Assembly: GCA_007741555.1 (NCBI GenBank) | Contig: CP036526.1 | Location: 1,426,001 to 1,490,000 of the forward strand | DNA length: 64,000 nt | DNA from: Stieleria marina | GTDB lineage: Bacteria > Planctomycetota > Planctomycetia > Pirellulales > Pirellulaceae | Direction of reading: 5' to 3' | In this document: in pieces, positions 16,763 to 25,541 of the stretch | How positions within the stretch are numbered: position 1 is the first letter of the stretch | Layout of the letters: every line of letters begins with the position of its first letter | Notes under the pieces: generated by a model | Told to the model about the DNA's origin: nothing | Database searches by the model: none | What the model saw: the letters and a program-made list of their open reading frames with translations, nothing else | Position numbers and translations under genes: made by a program

Positions 16763-19030
16763 ATGCGTAGCCTGTTAGACACGATTGATGACGATGGTTC
16801 GCTGGCGAAACGCCTGGCCGAAATGCCTGCGGACGCGAAAACGATTACGTTGGCCATTTCGCAGTTTCGTAATACGCTGCAGCATCCCTCGTGGGCGGAC
16901 GATGAACAGCTCCCGCTCTTTAGCGAAGTGGACACCGATTCGCTGAACGAAACAATTGATGGTGGACCGATCGAGGGTGCCAAGCCCATCGATGACGGCT
17001 TTGTACCGCCGCGACGAATTCGATCGCTCAATGATGCTGCCAACGATGACGACGATGATGTTGAGTATCGATTGATTGGCAAACTTGGAAGCGGCGGAAC
17101 GGGGATCGTCTACCAAGCCCATCAAAGGGCGATCGATCGTGAAGTCGCGATCAAAGTGCTGCGAAGCGAGTTGGCAGCCGATCCATCAAGTCGTTCGCGA
17201 TTTTTGGCCGAAGCTCGCGTGATCGGTGCGTTGGATCACCCCAATGTGATCGCGTTGCATGATTTATGTATCGATGACAAAGGGCAGCTTTTTTATGCGA
17301 TGAAACGCATCGATGGGACCAGCTGGGATCTGCAAATCGATGAGATGGATGTTGAGAAGAATCTCAGTATCTTGCTGCGTGTCGCCGATGCGATCCGCTA
17401 CGCGCATTCACAAGGTTGGATTCACCGCGATTTGAAACCAGAGAACGTGATGTTGGGGCGGTTCGGCGAAGTCTTGGTGGCTGACTGGGGATTGGCCGTG
17501 AATTGTTTTCCTCACCAAGAGCATCGCGAGCACTTAGTCGCGCAAGCCAGCTCGGCAATTGGTGGGACGCCAGCTTACATGTCGCCGGAATTGGCAAGCG
17601 GGAATGTCGCGTCGCTCGGTTTTGCGACAGATGTGTATTTGCTTGGCGCCATTTTGTATCAGATCCTTTCGGGCCATCCGCCGCATCACGGCAGCAATTT
17701 GCTGGACTGCATTCAAGCGGCGGCGCGAAATGACATCCGTTCGACGGATGCGCAAGGTGAGTTGGTTGACGTCGCGTTGCGTGCGATGGCAACACGTCCC
17801 GAAGACCGTTACGCGTCGGTCGAAGATTTCGTCGCCGCGATCGAAATCCGGAGAACTCACGAAGAAAGCGAACGATTGGTGCGGCGTGCAAAGCGTCGCG
17901 CGTGGGATACGCCGCCTGAGGATTCGGACGATCCCTACGAAAAACTCGGTAGCGCGATCACGCTGACCAACGAGGCCATGGAGCTTTGGCCAGAAAACCG
18001 ACGCGCCGCCGAAACGCTTCGTCGATTGCAAGTTGATTTTGCACGAATTGCTGCCAATCAGGGTGACTTGGATTTGTCGATTCGACTTTATGAATCGGCG
18101 GGGGAAGGCGAAAGCGAAGCCGCTGCTCGGATACGCGCCGATCGTGACCGTCGCGATAAAGCACGAGAGAATCAGGCGAAATTTTCGGCACTGTTTACTT
18201 TCTCGCCAGAAGCTGGGTTGTTGATTCGCTGGTCCGACAAAGTGGTGATCGAAGTCAACGATGCTTGTACGGAATTGTTGGGCTACGAAAAAGAAGAGCT
18301 CGTCGGTCAGGTTATCTCGAAGTTGACGATATGGGCGTGTCCGAGTCGCCGGCAGATCTTCGTCGAAGAATTGGCAAAGAACGGACGCATCGACAATTTT
18401 GAAACGCAGTTTTTGCATCGTTGCGCAACGATGCAAGATCCCGAGTGCGAAAAGTTCGCGTTGAACAAGCAGCGGACAGCCGATGGTGCAGAGTTGAGTG
18501 GCGCAGAGTCAGACGGTGTGGGACCGGACGGAATGATGCCCGAAGGGATCATGATCGCACAGCCAATCGATGTTCTGATCAGCGCCCGCACGGTCGAAGT
18601 CGGCGGCGAAGAGATGCTGCTTTCGACGATCCGTGATATTTCAAAGCGTCGTGAAATCGAGCGGGATCTCGAGCAGAGTCGTCAAAGACTGAAAGATCTC
18701 CAGCGTTTGGCCGGGCTAGGTACATGGTCCTACGACCCCGTTGCGGACGAAATTCGATGGTCCAGCGAAACGTACCGCATCACTGGCCGCGACCCCGCAA
18801 AAGGGGCGCCCAGCCTGAGGGAGTTGATGAATCTTGTCCATCCCGATGATCGTTTGATACTAAATGACGCGATTACCATGGCGATGCAAAACGGAGCGTC
18901 ATATCAAATTCGTTTCCGGCAGAAAGACGACACGGGCGTCTATCGGAATTTGTTGGCTCGTGGCCAAGGTGACGTAAACGAGTTCGGTCAAACAGTAGAC
19001 CTCTACGGCGTCCTGATGCCTGCACGGTAG
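16763..19030 (+). CDS. Ser/Thr protein kinase fused to C-terminal PAS domains
   Basis: A 755-residue cytosolic protein. A Hanks-type kinase occupies about residues 102-360: glycine loop GKLGSGGTGIVY 106-117, catalytic Lys131 in VAIKV, HRDLKPEN 221-228 with Asp223, the metal-binding motif as DWG (241-243) instead of DFG, and activation-segment end TPAYMSPE. A helical linker resembling TPR repeats follows (about 390-460). Two PAS domains complete it: one around 473-630 (NDACTELLGYEKEELVGQ, with a long insert) and one around 660-753 (WSYDPVADEIRWSSETYRI). No histidine kinase, GGDEF or output domain follows the PAS region, so PAS probably senses and regulates the kinase. DWG is frequent in planctomycete kinases. 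The start gives an acidic leader of about 100 residues. Confidence 0.92.
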   Translation: MRSLLDTIDDDGSLAKRLAEMPADAKTITLAISQFRNTLQHPSWADDEQLPLFSEVDTDSLNETIDGGPIEGAKPIDDGFVPPRRIRSLNDAANDDDDDVEYRLIGKLGSGGTGIVYQAHQRAIDREVAIKVLRSELAADPSSRSRFLAEARVIGALDHPNVIALHDLCIDDKGQLFYAMKRIDGTSWDLQIDEMDVEKNLSILLRVADAIRYAHSQGWIHRDLKPENVMLGRFGEVLVADWGLAVNCFPHQEHREHLVAQASSAIGGTPAYMSPELASGNVASLGFATDVYLLGAILYQILSGHPPHHGSNLLDCIQAAARNDIRSTDAQGELVDVALRAMATRPEDRYASVEDFVAAIEIRRTHEESERLVRRAKRRAWDTPPEDSDDPYEKLGSAITLTNEAMELWPENRRAAETLRRLQVDFARIAANQGDLDLSIRLYESAGEGESEAAARIRADRDRRDKARENQAKFSALFTFSPEAGLLIRWSDKVVIEVNDACTELLGYEKEELVGQVISKLTIWACPSRRQIFVEELAKNGRIDNFETQFLHRCATMQDPECEKFALNKQRTADGAELSGAESDGVGPDGMMPEGIMIAQPIDVLISARTVEVGGEEMLLSTIRDISKRREIERDLEQSRQRLKDLQRLAGLGTWSYDPVADEIRWSSETYRITGRDPAKGAPSLRELMNLVHPDDRLILNDAITMAMQNGASYQIRFRQKDDTGVYRNLLARGQGDVNEFGQTVDLYGVLMPAR

Positions 19031-19109
19031 TGTCAAGCTGCCGCTATTGAACGCCTGCTTTGTTTGAAGCCCTAGGTCGTTGGCGGTCCAGTTCCTGTGC
19101 CAATGGATT

Positions 19110-19997
19110 TCACTCCGGCAATTCCGGTAGCTTGAAGTTCGGTTTGTCTTTGTTTTTTTCGTAGAACCGTGTGATGTCCATTCCGCCGCGACGCTCGTCG
19201 TCAAGGATCTTCAGTCGAGCTTCGACTCGTTCGACACGGCGCAACAGTTGCGGGATTATCTCGCTTGTTTCATCGGCGGGAATGGGACGTGGCACTTTGG
19301 GATAGCCTAAGTGCCGCTGGACAGCGCTGAATAAGAACAACGGATCTTTGCGACGATTGGCAAACGCAATGCGGCCTTCTTTGTCGCCAAACAGAAACGG
19401 ACCTTTGTCTTCGATCGACTGCCCTGCTTCGATCATGCGCCGCTTGTATTCTTCGCTCGCCAAAAATATCAAATCGGCGAAATCGACCAGGCCGACTTGC
19501 GCACGTAGATTCAAAATCCACTTGGTCCATTCATCGTTGTAGAGCGGATCGTTGCTCATCGCTGCCAGCCCGCGATCGTAGCTAAGCCGGTTGCGACAGA
19601 GGGCCTCGAATTGAAAAAAGAACATGCCCTCCGGTGTGACCGAATCGAGCCGATACTTGGCGTCGGCTTCTAAAATTTGCAACGCCGTGCTCATCATGAA
19701 GCGGCCCGTATCCGCTTCGGACTCTCGGATCAGATACGTCTGGAAATCAGTGAAATAATGCCTGAGTTTGTACATCGCAGGAGCGAGCAAACCGGAGTGC
19801 TTTACTTCCGTCAGCAGATAGTCCATCGCCATTGGAAGCTTCGTCGTAATCAAAATTTCATGACGCAGCTCGTCCAGTAGTTCCTGGATCGGCATCGACT
19901 CTTGTCCGCGCTGACGTAGGAGGCCGTACAAGTGAGCTTGTTCGACGTATTCGTCTCTTGGGAGCAGGTTGGGCGAAGCTGGTTCTGGGTTGGACAT
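19110..19997 (-). CDS. Conserved hypothetical protein, 295 aa
   Basis: A soluble, mostly helical protein with no signal peptide and no motif I recognise. Notable segments are a helical N-terminal region (EELLDELRHEILITTKLPMA type sequence), a middle rich in aromatic residues (MYKLRHYFTDFQTYLIRESE) and a short coiled-coil-like stretch near the end (IIPQLLRRVERVEARLKIL). Codon use and the ATG start look normal for the window. It converges with the kinase gene (80 bases between stops) and precedes the fatty acid cluster. I recall similar proteins only as planctomycete hypotheticals. No function is proposed. Confidence 0.7.
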   Translation of the reverse strand: MSNPEPASPNLLPRDEYVEQAHLYGLLRQRGQESMPIQELLDELRHEILITTKLPMAMDYLLTEVKHSGLLAPAMYKLRHYFTDFQTYLIRESEADTGRFMMSTALQILEADAKYRLDSVTPEGMFFFQFEALCRNRLSYDRGLAAMSNDPLYNDEWTKWILNLRAQVGLVDFADLIFLASEEYKRRMIEAGQSIEDKGPFLFGDKEGRIAFANRRKDPLFLFSAVQRHLGYPKVPRPIPADETSEIIPQLLRRVERVEARLKILDDERRGGMDITRFYEKNKDKPNFKLPELPE

Positions 19998-20146
19998 GTA
20001 CTTATCCTAACCGATCACTGTCACTGCGAGACTGACGGCACGCCGATGACGGGGGATTGATTGCCAGTCGGCGTTCACCGGTTGGTCACCCGTTCGCAAA
20101 TGAGGCGAGGCCAAATTTGCGAACAGAACGATATGCCAAAATCGAA

Positions 20147-21415
20147 TTAACCGTCGTACCGGCCAAAGACGATACACGCGTTGTGGCCGCCGAAACCAAA
20201 GCTGTTGCTCATGGCGATCTTCACATCCAACTCTTTCGCTTCGTTGGGCGTGTAATCCAAGTCGCAGGCCGGATCGGGAGTGTGAAGGTTGATCGTCGGT
20301 GCGATCAGCGACGTTTGCAGCGATTTGCTCAGAATCACCGCTTCGATACCACCGCTGGCACCGAGAGAGTGGCCTAACGCACCCTTGGTGCTGCTGATTG
20401 CCACGCTCTTGGCATGTTCGCCAAACACTCGCTTGATTGCCTGCGTCTCTGCTTTGTCACCCAACGGCGTGCTTGTGCCGTGGGCGTTGATGTAGTCGAC
20501 ATCGCTTGGGTCGACGCCAGCGTCATCGATGGCCGCCTGCATCGCTGCAGCAGCGCCGGTGCCTTCTGGATCGGGTGCTGTGATGTGACCGGCGTCGCTG
20601 GTCGTGCCGTAGCCGAGCACTTCGGCGTAGATTTTTGCACCGCGTGCTTTGGCGTGCTCCAGTTCTTCAAAGACCAAAACGCCCGCGCCTTCGCCGAGTA
20701 CAAATCCGTCACGATTCGCGTCGAACGGGCGACTCGCTTTGGCGGGATCATCGTTGCGGGTCGAAAGCGCTTTCATGTTTTGGAAAGCTGCCAGTCCCAT
20801 CCGCGTGATCGCCGCTTCGCTGCCGCCGGTGATGACCAAGTCGGTTTCGCCAAGGCGAATGCTACGCAGGGCATCGCCCTGAGCATTGGTGGCACTGGCA
20901 CAGGCGGTTGCTACCGCGTAGTTAGGACCTTTCAGTCCATAGGTGATTGAGATGTTTCCGCCTGCGGCGTTGACCATCATCTTGGGGACGGTGAACGGGC
21001 TGACGCGGTCGGGCCCCTTGGTCAGCATGCGTTCGATTTGATTTTCGATCTCCATCAGACCGCCGATGCCACTACCGAGAATCACTCCGCACTTGGTTCG
21101 ATCGATGCCATCGAAATTCAAGCCAGCGTCGGCGATTGCTTGTCCGCCCGCGTGCACTGCGAACTGGGTAAAACGATCGAGCCGCTTGGCATCCTTGGCC
21201 GAAACGTAATCGGCGGTATCGAAATCGGGGATGTCACCGCCGAAGTGAACTTTGTATTTGGTCGTGTCCAAAGTCGTCAGGTCGTGAATGCCGCTTTCGC
21301 CCGCAATCAGACGTTTCCAAAAGCTATCGACATCGACAGCCAACGGTGTGACAACGCCAACGCCGGTAACGACAATTCTTCGTTGGTTGTTTTTTGCTTG
21401 GTTACCGTCTGCCAT
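20147..21415 (-). CDS. fabF: 3-oxoacyl-ACP synthase II (KAS II)
   Basis: A condensing enzyme of type II fatty acid synthesis that elongates acyl-ACP with malonyl-ACP in the cytosol. The start at 21413-21415 gives 422 residues, near the usual 410-415, and is preceded by GAGG; the longer frame adds 38 atypical residues. The catalytic Cys172 lies in ATACASATNAQ, and the two active-site histidines in NAHGTSTPLGD and GHSLGASGG. The gene is last in the rpmF-fabD-fabG-acpP-fabF row. It is separated from acpP by 261 bases that include a nested hairpin and T-run, so its expression is probably lower than that of acpP or separately controlled. Confidence 0.97.
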   Translation of the reverse strand: MADGNQAKNNQRRIVVTGVGVVTPLAVDVDSFWKRLIAGESGIHDLTTLDTTKYKVHFGGDIPDFDTADYVSAKDAKRLDRFTQFAVHAGGQAIADAGLNFDGIDRTKCGVILGSGIGGLMEIENQIERMLTKGPDRVSPFTVPKMMVNAAGGNISITYGLKGPNYAVATACASATNAQGDALRSIRLGETDLVITGGSEAAITRMGLAAFQNMKALSTRNDDPAKASRPFDANRDGFVLGEGAGVLVFEELEHAKARGAKIYAEVLGYGTTSDAGHITAPDPEGTGAAAAMQAAIDDAGVDPSDVDYINAHGTSTPLGDKAETQAIKRVFGEHAKSVAISSTKGALGHSLGASGGIEAVILSKSLQTSLIAPTINLHTPDPACDLDYTPNEAKELDVKIAMSNSFGFGGHNACIVFGRYDG

Positions 21416-21572
21416 CAGACTGTCCTCGGGATCTTTATCTATGGGGGTGATCGCAAAACACGCTTGCGTTGTGATGAGCGGCGCGGATTGGTCGAACGTG
21501 ACGTGCTGATTAATCGAACCAGTCGTCAAGGTTGTTTGATAAGCGCCGCGAACGCAGCGGTTGGGTCAATGC

Positions 21573-21641
21573 AAAAAAAATGCCGCCCGAGAAACGCCAC
21601 GTTTCACCGGGGTAAAACGTTGGTCGGATTCGAGGGCGGCA
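21573..21641 (-). terminator. Nested-hairpin terminator or attenuator between acpP and fabF
   Basis: On the minus strand an outer stem (TGCCGCCC, 21634-21641 with 21581-21588) encloses an inner stem of nine pairs (ACGTTTTAC with GTGAAACGT, one G-U pair; 21612-21620 with 21599-21607). The outer stem is followed immediately by a run of eight T (21573-21580 as A on the plus strand). It lies just after the acpP stop and would stop most transcripts there. Confidence 0.8.
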
Positions 21642-21676
21642 ATCCTATTTGCACCTGAATCGATTCGAGAATCGAA

Positions 21677-21922
21677 TTAAGCGTCGTCGCCTTTAGTGCT
21701 CTCGATGAAGTCGACTGCTTCACCGACCTTCTGAATTTTTTCAGCGGCTTCGTCGGGGATGCTAATGTCGAACTCTTCTTCTAATTCCATCACCAATTCC
21801 ACGGTGTCCAACGAATCGGCACCCAAGTCATTGACGAACGAAGTTTCGCGAGAGATTTTGTCTTTATCGACGCCGAGTTGTTCAGACACGATATCGACCA
21901 CGCGTTCTTCGACGGTAGCCAT
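21677..21922 (-). CDS. acpP: Acyl carrier protein
   Basis: An 81-residue acidic four-helix carrier that holds the growing acyl chain on 4'-phosphopantetheine. The attachment site is Ser37 in [12 protein letters not shown], the canonical DSL motif. The start at 21922 gives [12 protein letters not shown] and has GGAGAA upstream; an ATG eight codons earlier is less likely. It lies between fabG (255 bases upstream) and fabF. A promoter-like pair upstream and a nested-hairpin terminator downstream suggest it can be made as a single-gene transcript, which suits the large amount of ACP cells need. Confidence 0.98.
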   Translation of the reverse strand: MATVEERVVDIVSEQLGVDKDKISRETSFVNDLGADSLDTVELVMELEEEFDISIPDEAAEKIQKVGEAVDFIESTKGDDA

Positions 21923-22042
21923 AAGCTTCTCCGGTTTCTGCAGCAAGTATGGTGGTGTGCTGCGTGCCGAACAGGTTCAACACGCAACGAATGTTCACAA
22001 CAGGAAATATAGTGCCCCAGTGGGCCAAGTTGCTTCGGTGAA

Positions 22043-22072
22043 AAGATAGGTGAAACAAGCAAAAGGCGTCAA
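22043..22072 (-). promoter_or_regulatory. Putative sigma-70-type promoter of acpP
   Basis: On the minus strand TTGACG (22067-22072) and TATCTT (22043-22048) are separated by 18 bases, about 120 bases before the acpP start. The -35 element differs from the consensus at one base. The same -35 sequence and spacing occur ahead of rpmF. Confidence 0.5.
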
Positions 22073-22177
22073 TACACCGCCGAAAACTTCGTGTTGGCGT
22101 AGAGGAATTTTTAAGTCTTGGATCGACAGAACGCATTTTTTCGATGAATTCTGCCACCGAATCAACTTTGCGAGGGC

Positions 22178-22936
22178 TTAGCCAGTCATTCCGCCATCGA
22201 CCACGATGGTTTGACCGGAGATATAGCCAGCGCCTTTGCACGCCAAAAAGACTGCCGCGGCGGCGACATCTTCGGGCTGGCCGACCCGTTTCGCGGGGAT
22301 TCGCTTCTTGACTTCTTCCATCACAACATCGCCCAGCTCTGCCGTCATTTCGCTGGCAATGAAACCGGGGGCGATCGCATTGACGGTCACGCCTCGGCTG
22401 ATCAGTTCTTTGCTAAGCGTCCGGGTCAGGCCAATCATGCCTGCCTTGGAAGCCGAGTAGTTGGCTTGCCCCGGGTTTCCGATGAGCCCCGAAATACTGG
22501 CCATGTTGATGATCCGGCCATACTTTTGGCGACGCATGATGCCTGCGGCGGCGCGGCAGCAGACAAAGCAGCTGGTCAAGTTGGTTGCAATCACGCTGTC
22601 CCACTCTTCGTCGGACATGCCACGCATCAACTTGTCTCGCGTGATCCCGGCGTTGTTGACCAAGATGTCCAGGCGACCGTGATTTTCTTTGGCGGCTTCG
22701 ATTGCGGCTTTGGCAGCGGCGCGATCGGTGACGTCACAGACGACCGCTTCGGCAGTTCCGCCAGCGGCTTCGACTTCCTTGACCGTGGCCGCCAGTTTGT
22801 CCGCGTTTCGAGCGACACACAGAACTTTGGCGCCGTTTTGTCCCAAGGCAATGGCGATGGATTTGCCCAGGCCTTGCGATGCACCCGTAACGAATGCAAC
22901 TTGGCCAGAAAGGTCGGTTTTGATTGAAAGTTCCAT
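22178..22936 (-). CDS. fabG: 3-oxoacyl-ACP reductase
   Basis: An NADPH-dependent short-chain dehydrogenase that reduces 3-oxoacyl-ACP in fatty acid elongation. The start at 22936 gives 252 residues (MELSIKTDLSGQ), close to the family length of about 245; an earlier ATG at 22981 adds 15 unlikely residues. The cofactor motif TGASQGLG is at about 17-24, NNAG follows in ILVNNAGIT, and the catalytic Ser, Tyr and Lys lie in NMASISGLIG and NYSASKAG. It ends with VVDGGMTG, a typical FabG end. It is 114 bases downstream of fabD. Confidence 0.96.
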   Translation of the reverse strand: MELSIKTDLSGQVAFVTGASQGLGKSIAIALGQNGAKVLCVARNADKLAATVKEVEAAGGTAEAVVCDVTDRAAAKAAIEAAKENHGRLDILVNNAGITRDKLMRGMSDEEWDSVIATNLTSCFVCCRAAAGIMRRQKYGRIINMASISGLIGNPGQANYSASKAGMIGLTRTLSKELISRGVTVNAIAPGFIASEMTAELGDVVMEEVKKRIPAKRVGQPEDVAAAAVFLACKGAGYISGQTIVVDGGMTG

Positions 22937-23050
22937 GACAGCTTCAAATGAGAAAGGCGACTTCTGAATACGCAGTCGCAAGTTTAGTGAATCGGTGCGG
23001 TGAATGGGCAGCGTTAAAACGGGTGGTTTTGTCCCGTTTGTGTAAACGCT

Positions 23051-24007
23051 TTAGGCTTCGTCGCCGAATCCCGCGGTTGGCAGTTTGCGTTGAATGCGTT
23101 TGAGAGTGCCACGCAAAACGCGGCCCGTACCAGCTTCCAGGAAACCTTCGACTCCATCGCCCAACATTGCGGCAACGGACTTTTCCCAAAGCACGGGGCC
23201 GACGACTTGACGTGAGAGTAAATCGCGGATTTCGTCGGCTGAATTGTGCGGGCAGGCGTCCACGTTGCTGTACACAGGAATGCTTGTTTCCTGGAGAGGG
23301 ATTTCATCGAGCGCCTCTTTCAAGGCGGCTACCGCGGGCTGCATCAGCGAAGTGTGAAAGGCACCTGCGACAGCCAGTCGAACCACCAGTTTTGCGCCTG
23401 CTTCGGTAGCGGCTGGCTCCAGTCGATCGATGGCGGCCGTATGTCCCGAAACGGCGATGTTGCCAGGGCACAGCAAATTCGCTGGCTGGAGGACTTCTCC
23501 GTCGCCGCGAATGTCGTCACAGAGCTGAGTTAGTGTTTCGAGCTCCATTCCAACCACGCTGGCCATGCCGCTTTGCACGGCGTCGGCGGCTGCCTGCATG
23601 GCTTGGCCGCGGCGTTGCACTAGTCGCAGTCCATCGGAGAAAGTCAGTCCACCTGCAAAACAGACGGCCGTGTATTCACCAAGGCTCAGTCCGGCAGCGG
23701 CCTTGATCTTGGCGACCAGCTCAGGCTGTTGTTCTTTCAGTACGCTGGCTGCCGCCATGCCGACGACAAACAGAGCCGGCTGACTGAATTCTGTTTCGTT
23801 TAGTTTTTCAGCCGGACCGTTAAAACACAGATCCGCCAGGTCGTAGCCAAGCACATCGTTGGCCGTGTCGAAAAGTTCTCTGGCCGTCGGGTAGTTTTCG
23901 GCAAGCCACTTGCCCATGCCAGGAGCCTGCGCGCCTTGGCCCGGAAAAACGATGGCAGCGGAATCAACTTCCAGTGAGACGTTGGCGTGAGAGGTGGTCG
24001 CTGTCAT
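23051..24007 (-). CDS. fabD: Malonyl-CoA:ACP transacylase
   Basis: Transfers malonyl groups from CoA to ACP to supply fatty acid elongation. The ATG at 24007 is preceded by a strong AAGGAG and gives 318 residues (family about 310). FPGQGAQ is at 21-27. The nucleophile Ser108 is in GLSLGEY, where most homologues have GHSLGEY, so His before the serine is replaced by Leu. The catalytic histidine is in AGAFHTSLM. It follows rpmF by 154 bases and precedes fabG. Confidence 0.96.
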   Translation of the reverse strand: MTATTSHANVSLEVDSAAIVFPGQGAQAPGMGKWLAENYPTARELFDTANDVLGYDLADLCFNGPAEKLNETEFSQPALFVVGMAAASVLKEQQPELVAKIKAAAGLSLGEYTAVCFAGGLTFSDGLRLVQRRGQAMQAAADAVQSGMASVVGMELETLTQLCDDIRGDGEVLQPANLLCPGNIAVSGHTAAIDRLEPAATEAGAKLVVRLAVAGAFHTSLMQPAVAALKEALDEIPLQETSIPVYSNVDACPHNSADEIRDLLSRQVVGPVLWEKSVAAMLGDGVEGFLEAGTGRVLRGTLKRIQRKLPTAGFGDEA

Positions 24008-24161
24008 GCGACGGCTCCTTAGATGGGCGGCATCGCACAACATGGGCATGCCGTGACGGCGTGCCAGCATCGAACCGGCGTGATCGGACAAATCCGATCA
24101 CCAGCCAGCGACTACCGCATGAGAGTTGCAAAGAGAAATTCAAACGCGAATTGCCGGAGGC

Positions 24162-24344
24162 TTATTCGTCGGCTTGAGGTGTCACGGTGCGGCCTTGGTA
24201 GTAGCCACACTTCGGGCAGATCGTGTGCGTCGGCACTGCGTTGCTGCACTGCGGGCAGTAGCCGATCTGTCGTTTCTTGACGCGATCGTGGCTACGACGT
24301 TTACCGCTGCGGCTGTTGGAATGTTTTCTTTTAGGGACAGCCAT
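24162..24344 (-). CDS. rpmF: Large ribosomal subunit protein bL32
   Basis: A 60-residue ribosomal protein starting MAVPKRKHSNSRSGKRRSHD, the standard bL32 N-terminus. It is the zinc-binding (C+) form, with CPQC and CPKC. It is first in the fatty acid cluster, the conserved order in many bacteria, but plsX and fabH, which usually follow, are missing here and must lie elsewhere if present. Confidence 0.98.
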   Translation of the reverse strand: MAVPKRKHSNSRSGKRRSHDRVKKRQIGYCPQCSNAVPTHTICPKCGYYQGRTVTPQADE

Positions 24345-24391
24345 CGCTGCAAACCATTTCTAACGAGAGGTGAGAACTGTTCAAGCCGCGT

Positions 24392-24421
24392 ATCGTAGAA
24401 AACAGAGGGCATTTTCGTCAA
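24392..24421 (-). promoter_or_regulatory. Putative promoter of the rpmF-fab cluster
   Basis: On the minus strand TTGACG (24416-24421) and TACGAT (24392-24397) are 18 bases apart, placing transcription start roughly 40 bases before the rpmF ATG. Both elements are near the sigma-70 consensus. No start site is known, so this rests on sequence alone. Confidence 0.5.
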
Positions 24422-24444
24422 CGCAACCGAGCCCTCTTTTTGCC

Positions 24445-24469
24445 AAAAGAGCCCCAAAAGCCCTCTTTT
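24445..24469 (-). terminator. Possible hairpin terminator after the methyltransferase gene
   Basis: AAAAGAG (24445-24451) and CTCTTTT (24463-24469) form a 7-bp stem a few bases after the minus-strand stop at 24474. The T-tract is in the stem arm itself and no clear further T-run follows, so termination may be partial and let some transcript enter rpmF. Confidence 0.4.
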
Positions 24470-24473
24470 AACT

Positions 24474-25457
24474 TCAAGCAGTGGCTTCGGAGCTTGGTTT
24501 GACACCCACCATCAGCCCCAAATTGGTCCGACTGGCCGCCAAAAAGGAAAATTGCACCAGCCCCAAGCCGGCTTCTGCAAAGAGTTCTTTGCCCTGTTCA
24601 AGGCTCCGCATGTGGCCCTGCTGGGTTTCCAAATTCAGTTTCAGGGCCTCGATCGCCTCTGACAAATTGGGTTTGGTTGGGAGCCGAAACAAGTCAATCA
24701 CCACGACCCGCCCCCCCGGCCGGACAGCCTGGACTGCGCGTTTCATCATTTTGGCCGCGGCGTCATCTCCCAAAGCCGAGACGCGTTGCGCGATGACCGC
24801 GATGTCAAACTTGTCCGATCCTAGTTCCGTGGTCATTGGGTCGCCCACGACCGCGTCAAAACGATCCATCAAGTCAATCGAATTGGCCATCGTCCGAGCT
24901 GCTTCGATGGCGTTTTCTTGATCGACAACGGTAAGGTTGGCTTGGGCGTCTTGATGAGCCATTGCACAGCTCCACACCGCCGATCCACCACCGATGTCCA
25001 GAATCTTCGGACCCAAAATTTCATCCTCGCCACCGATATTCAGAATCTCAGCCGCTTGGATTGCAGAGGGCGTATGCACCCACTGCGTTGCTGCGACGTA
25101 AGCATGGTGCGCAGCATCGTCGATGTCGCTACCGCTTTTCTGCAAGGCATCCGCCAAGCGTCGCCAACGTTGGTCGCCTAGGTCTTCGTCGTACTGGCAA
25201 AGCAGCGCGGCTGCCCGTGACAACGCATAGTCGTCGTCGTATCGTTCGACAGTTCCAATAGCTACCAACGCATCCAACATCAAGGCCAGCGTGCCAGTTT
25301 GCAGCGAGAGCGTGTCGGCAAGTTCGCCGGCGGTGTGCTGACCTTTGCGAAGTTGATCGATGATTCCCACTTGTCGTGCGGTTCGCATTAGATGCGAAAC
25401 TGCATTGACCTGCATAAATTCGTGGTACTGGTCCAGCGTGCGATCTTGAGCTGACAT
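24474..25457 (-). CDS. O-methyltransferase-type protein with dimerisation domain
   Basis: A 327-residue methyltransferase of the plant COMT/bacterial polyketide O-methyltransferase type. The first 85 residues form a winged-helix dimerisation domain (ELADTLSLQTGTLALMLDAL). The class I SAM domain follows, with motif I ILDIGGGSAVWSCAMA, an acidic TVVDQ, and RPGGRVVVIDLF after strand 5. Such enzymes methylate hydroxyl groups of small aromatic or polyketide molecules; the substrate here is unknown. It sits just upstream of rpmF on the same strand, probably by chance. Confidence 0.85.
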   Translation of the reverse strand: MSAQDRTLDQYHEFMQVNAVSHLMRTARQVGIIDQLRKGQHTAGELADTLSLQTGTLALMLDALVAIGTVERYDDDYALSRAAALLCQYDEDLGDQRWRRLADALQKSGSDIDDAAHHAYVAATQWVHTPSAIQAAEILNIGGEDEILGPKILDIGGGSAVWSCAMAHQDAQANLTVVDQENAIEAARTMANSIDLMDRFDAVVGDPMTTELGSDKFDIAVIAQRVSALGDDAAAKMMKRAVQAVRPGGRVVVIDLFRLPTKPNLSEAIEALKLNLETQQGHMRSLEQGKELFAEAGLGLVQFSFLAASRTNLGLMVGVKPSSEATA

Positions 25458-25541
25458 GATGATTCTCTGGGCATGATTTGCGAATCAACAGTGTCGCCCA
25501 AAACGATGGCATCAATCAATCGGGGGATCGCTGGAGCCCTG

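Noticed and set aside
17534-18436. Minus-strand open frame of 300 residues opposite the kinase
   Set aside because: The kinase and PAS motifs on the plus strand are unmistakable; the reverse frame has no domain.
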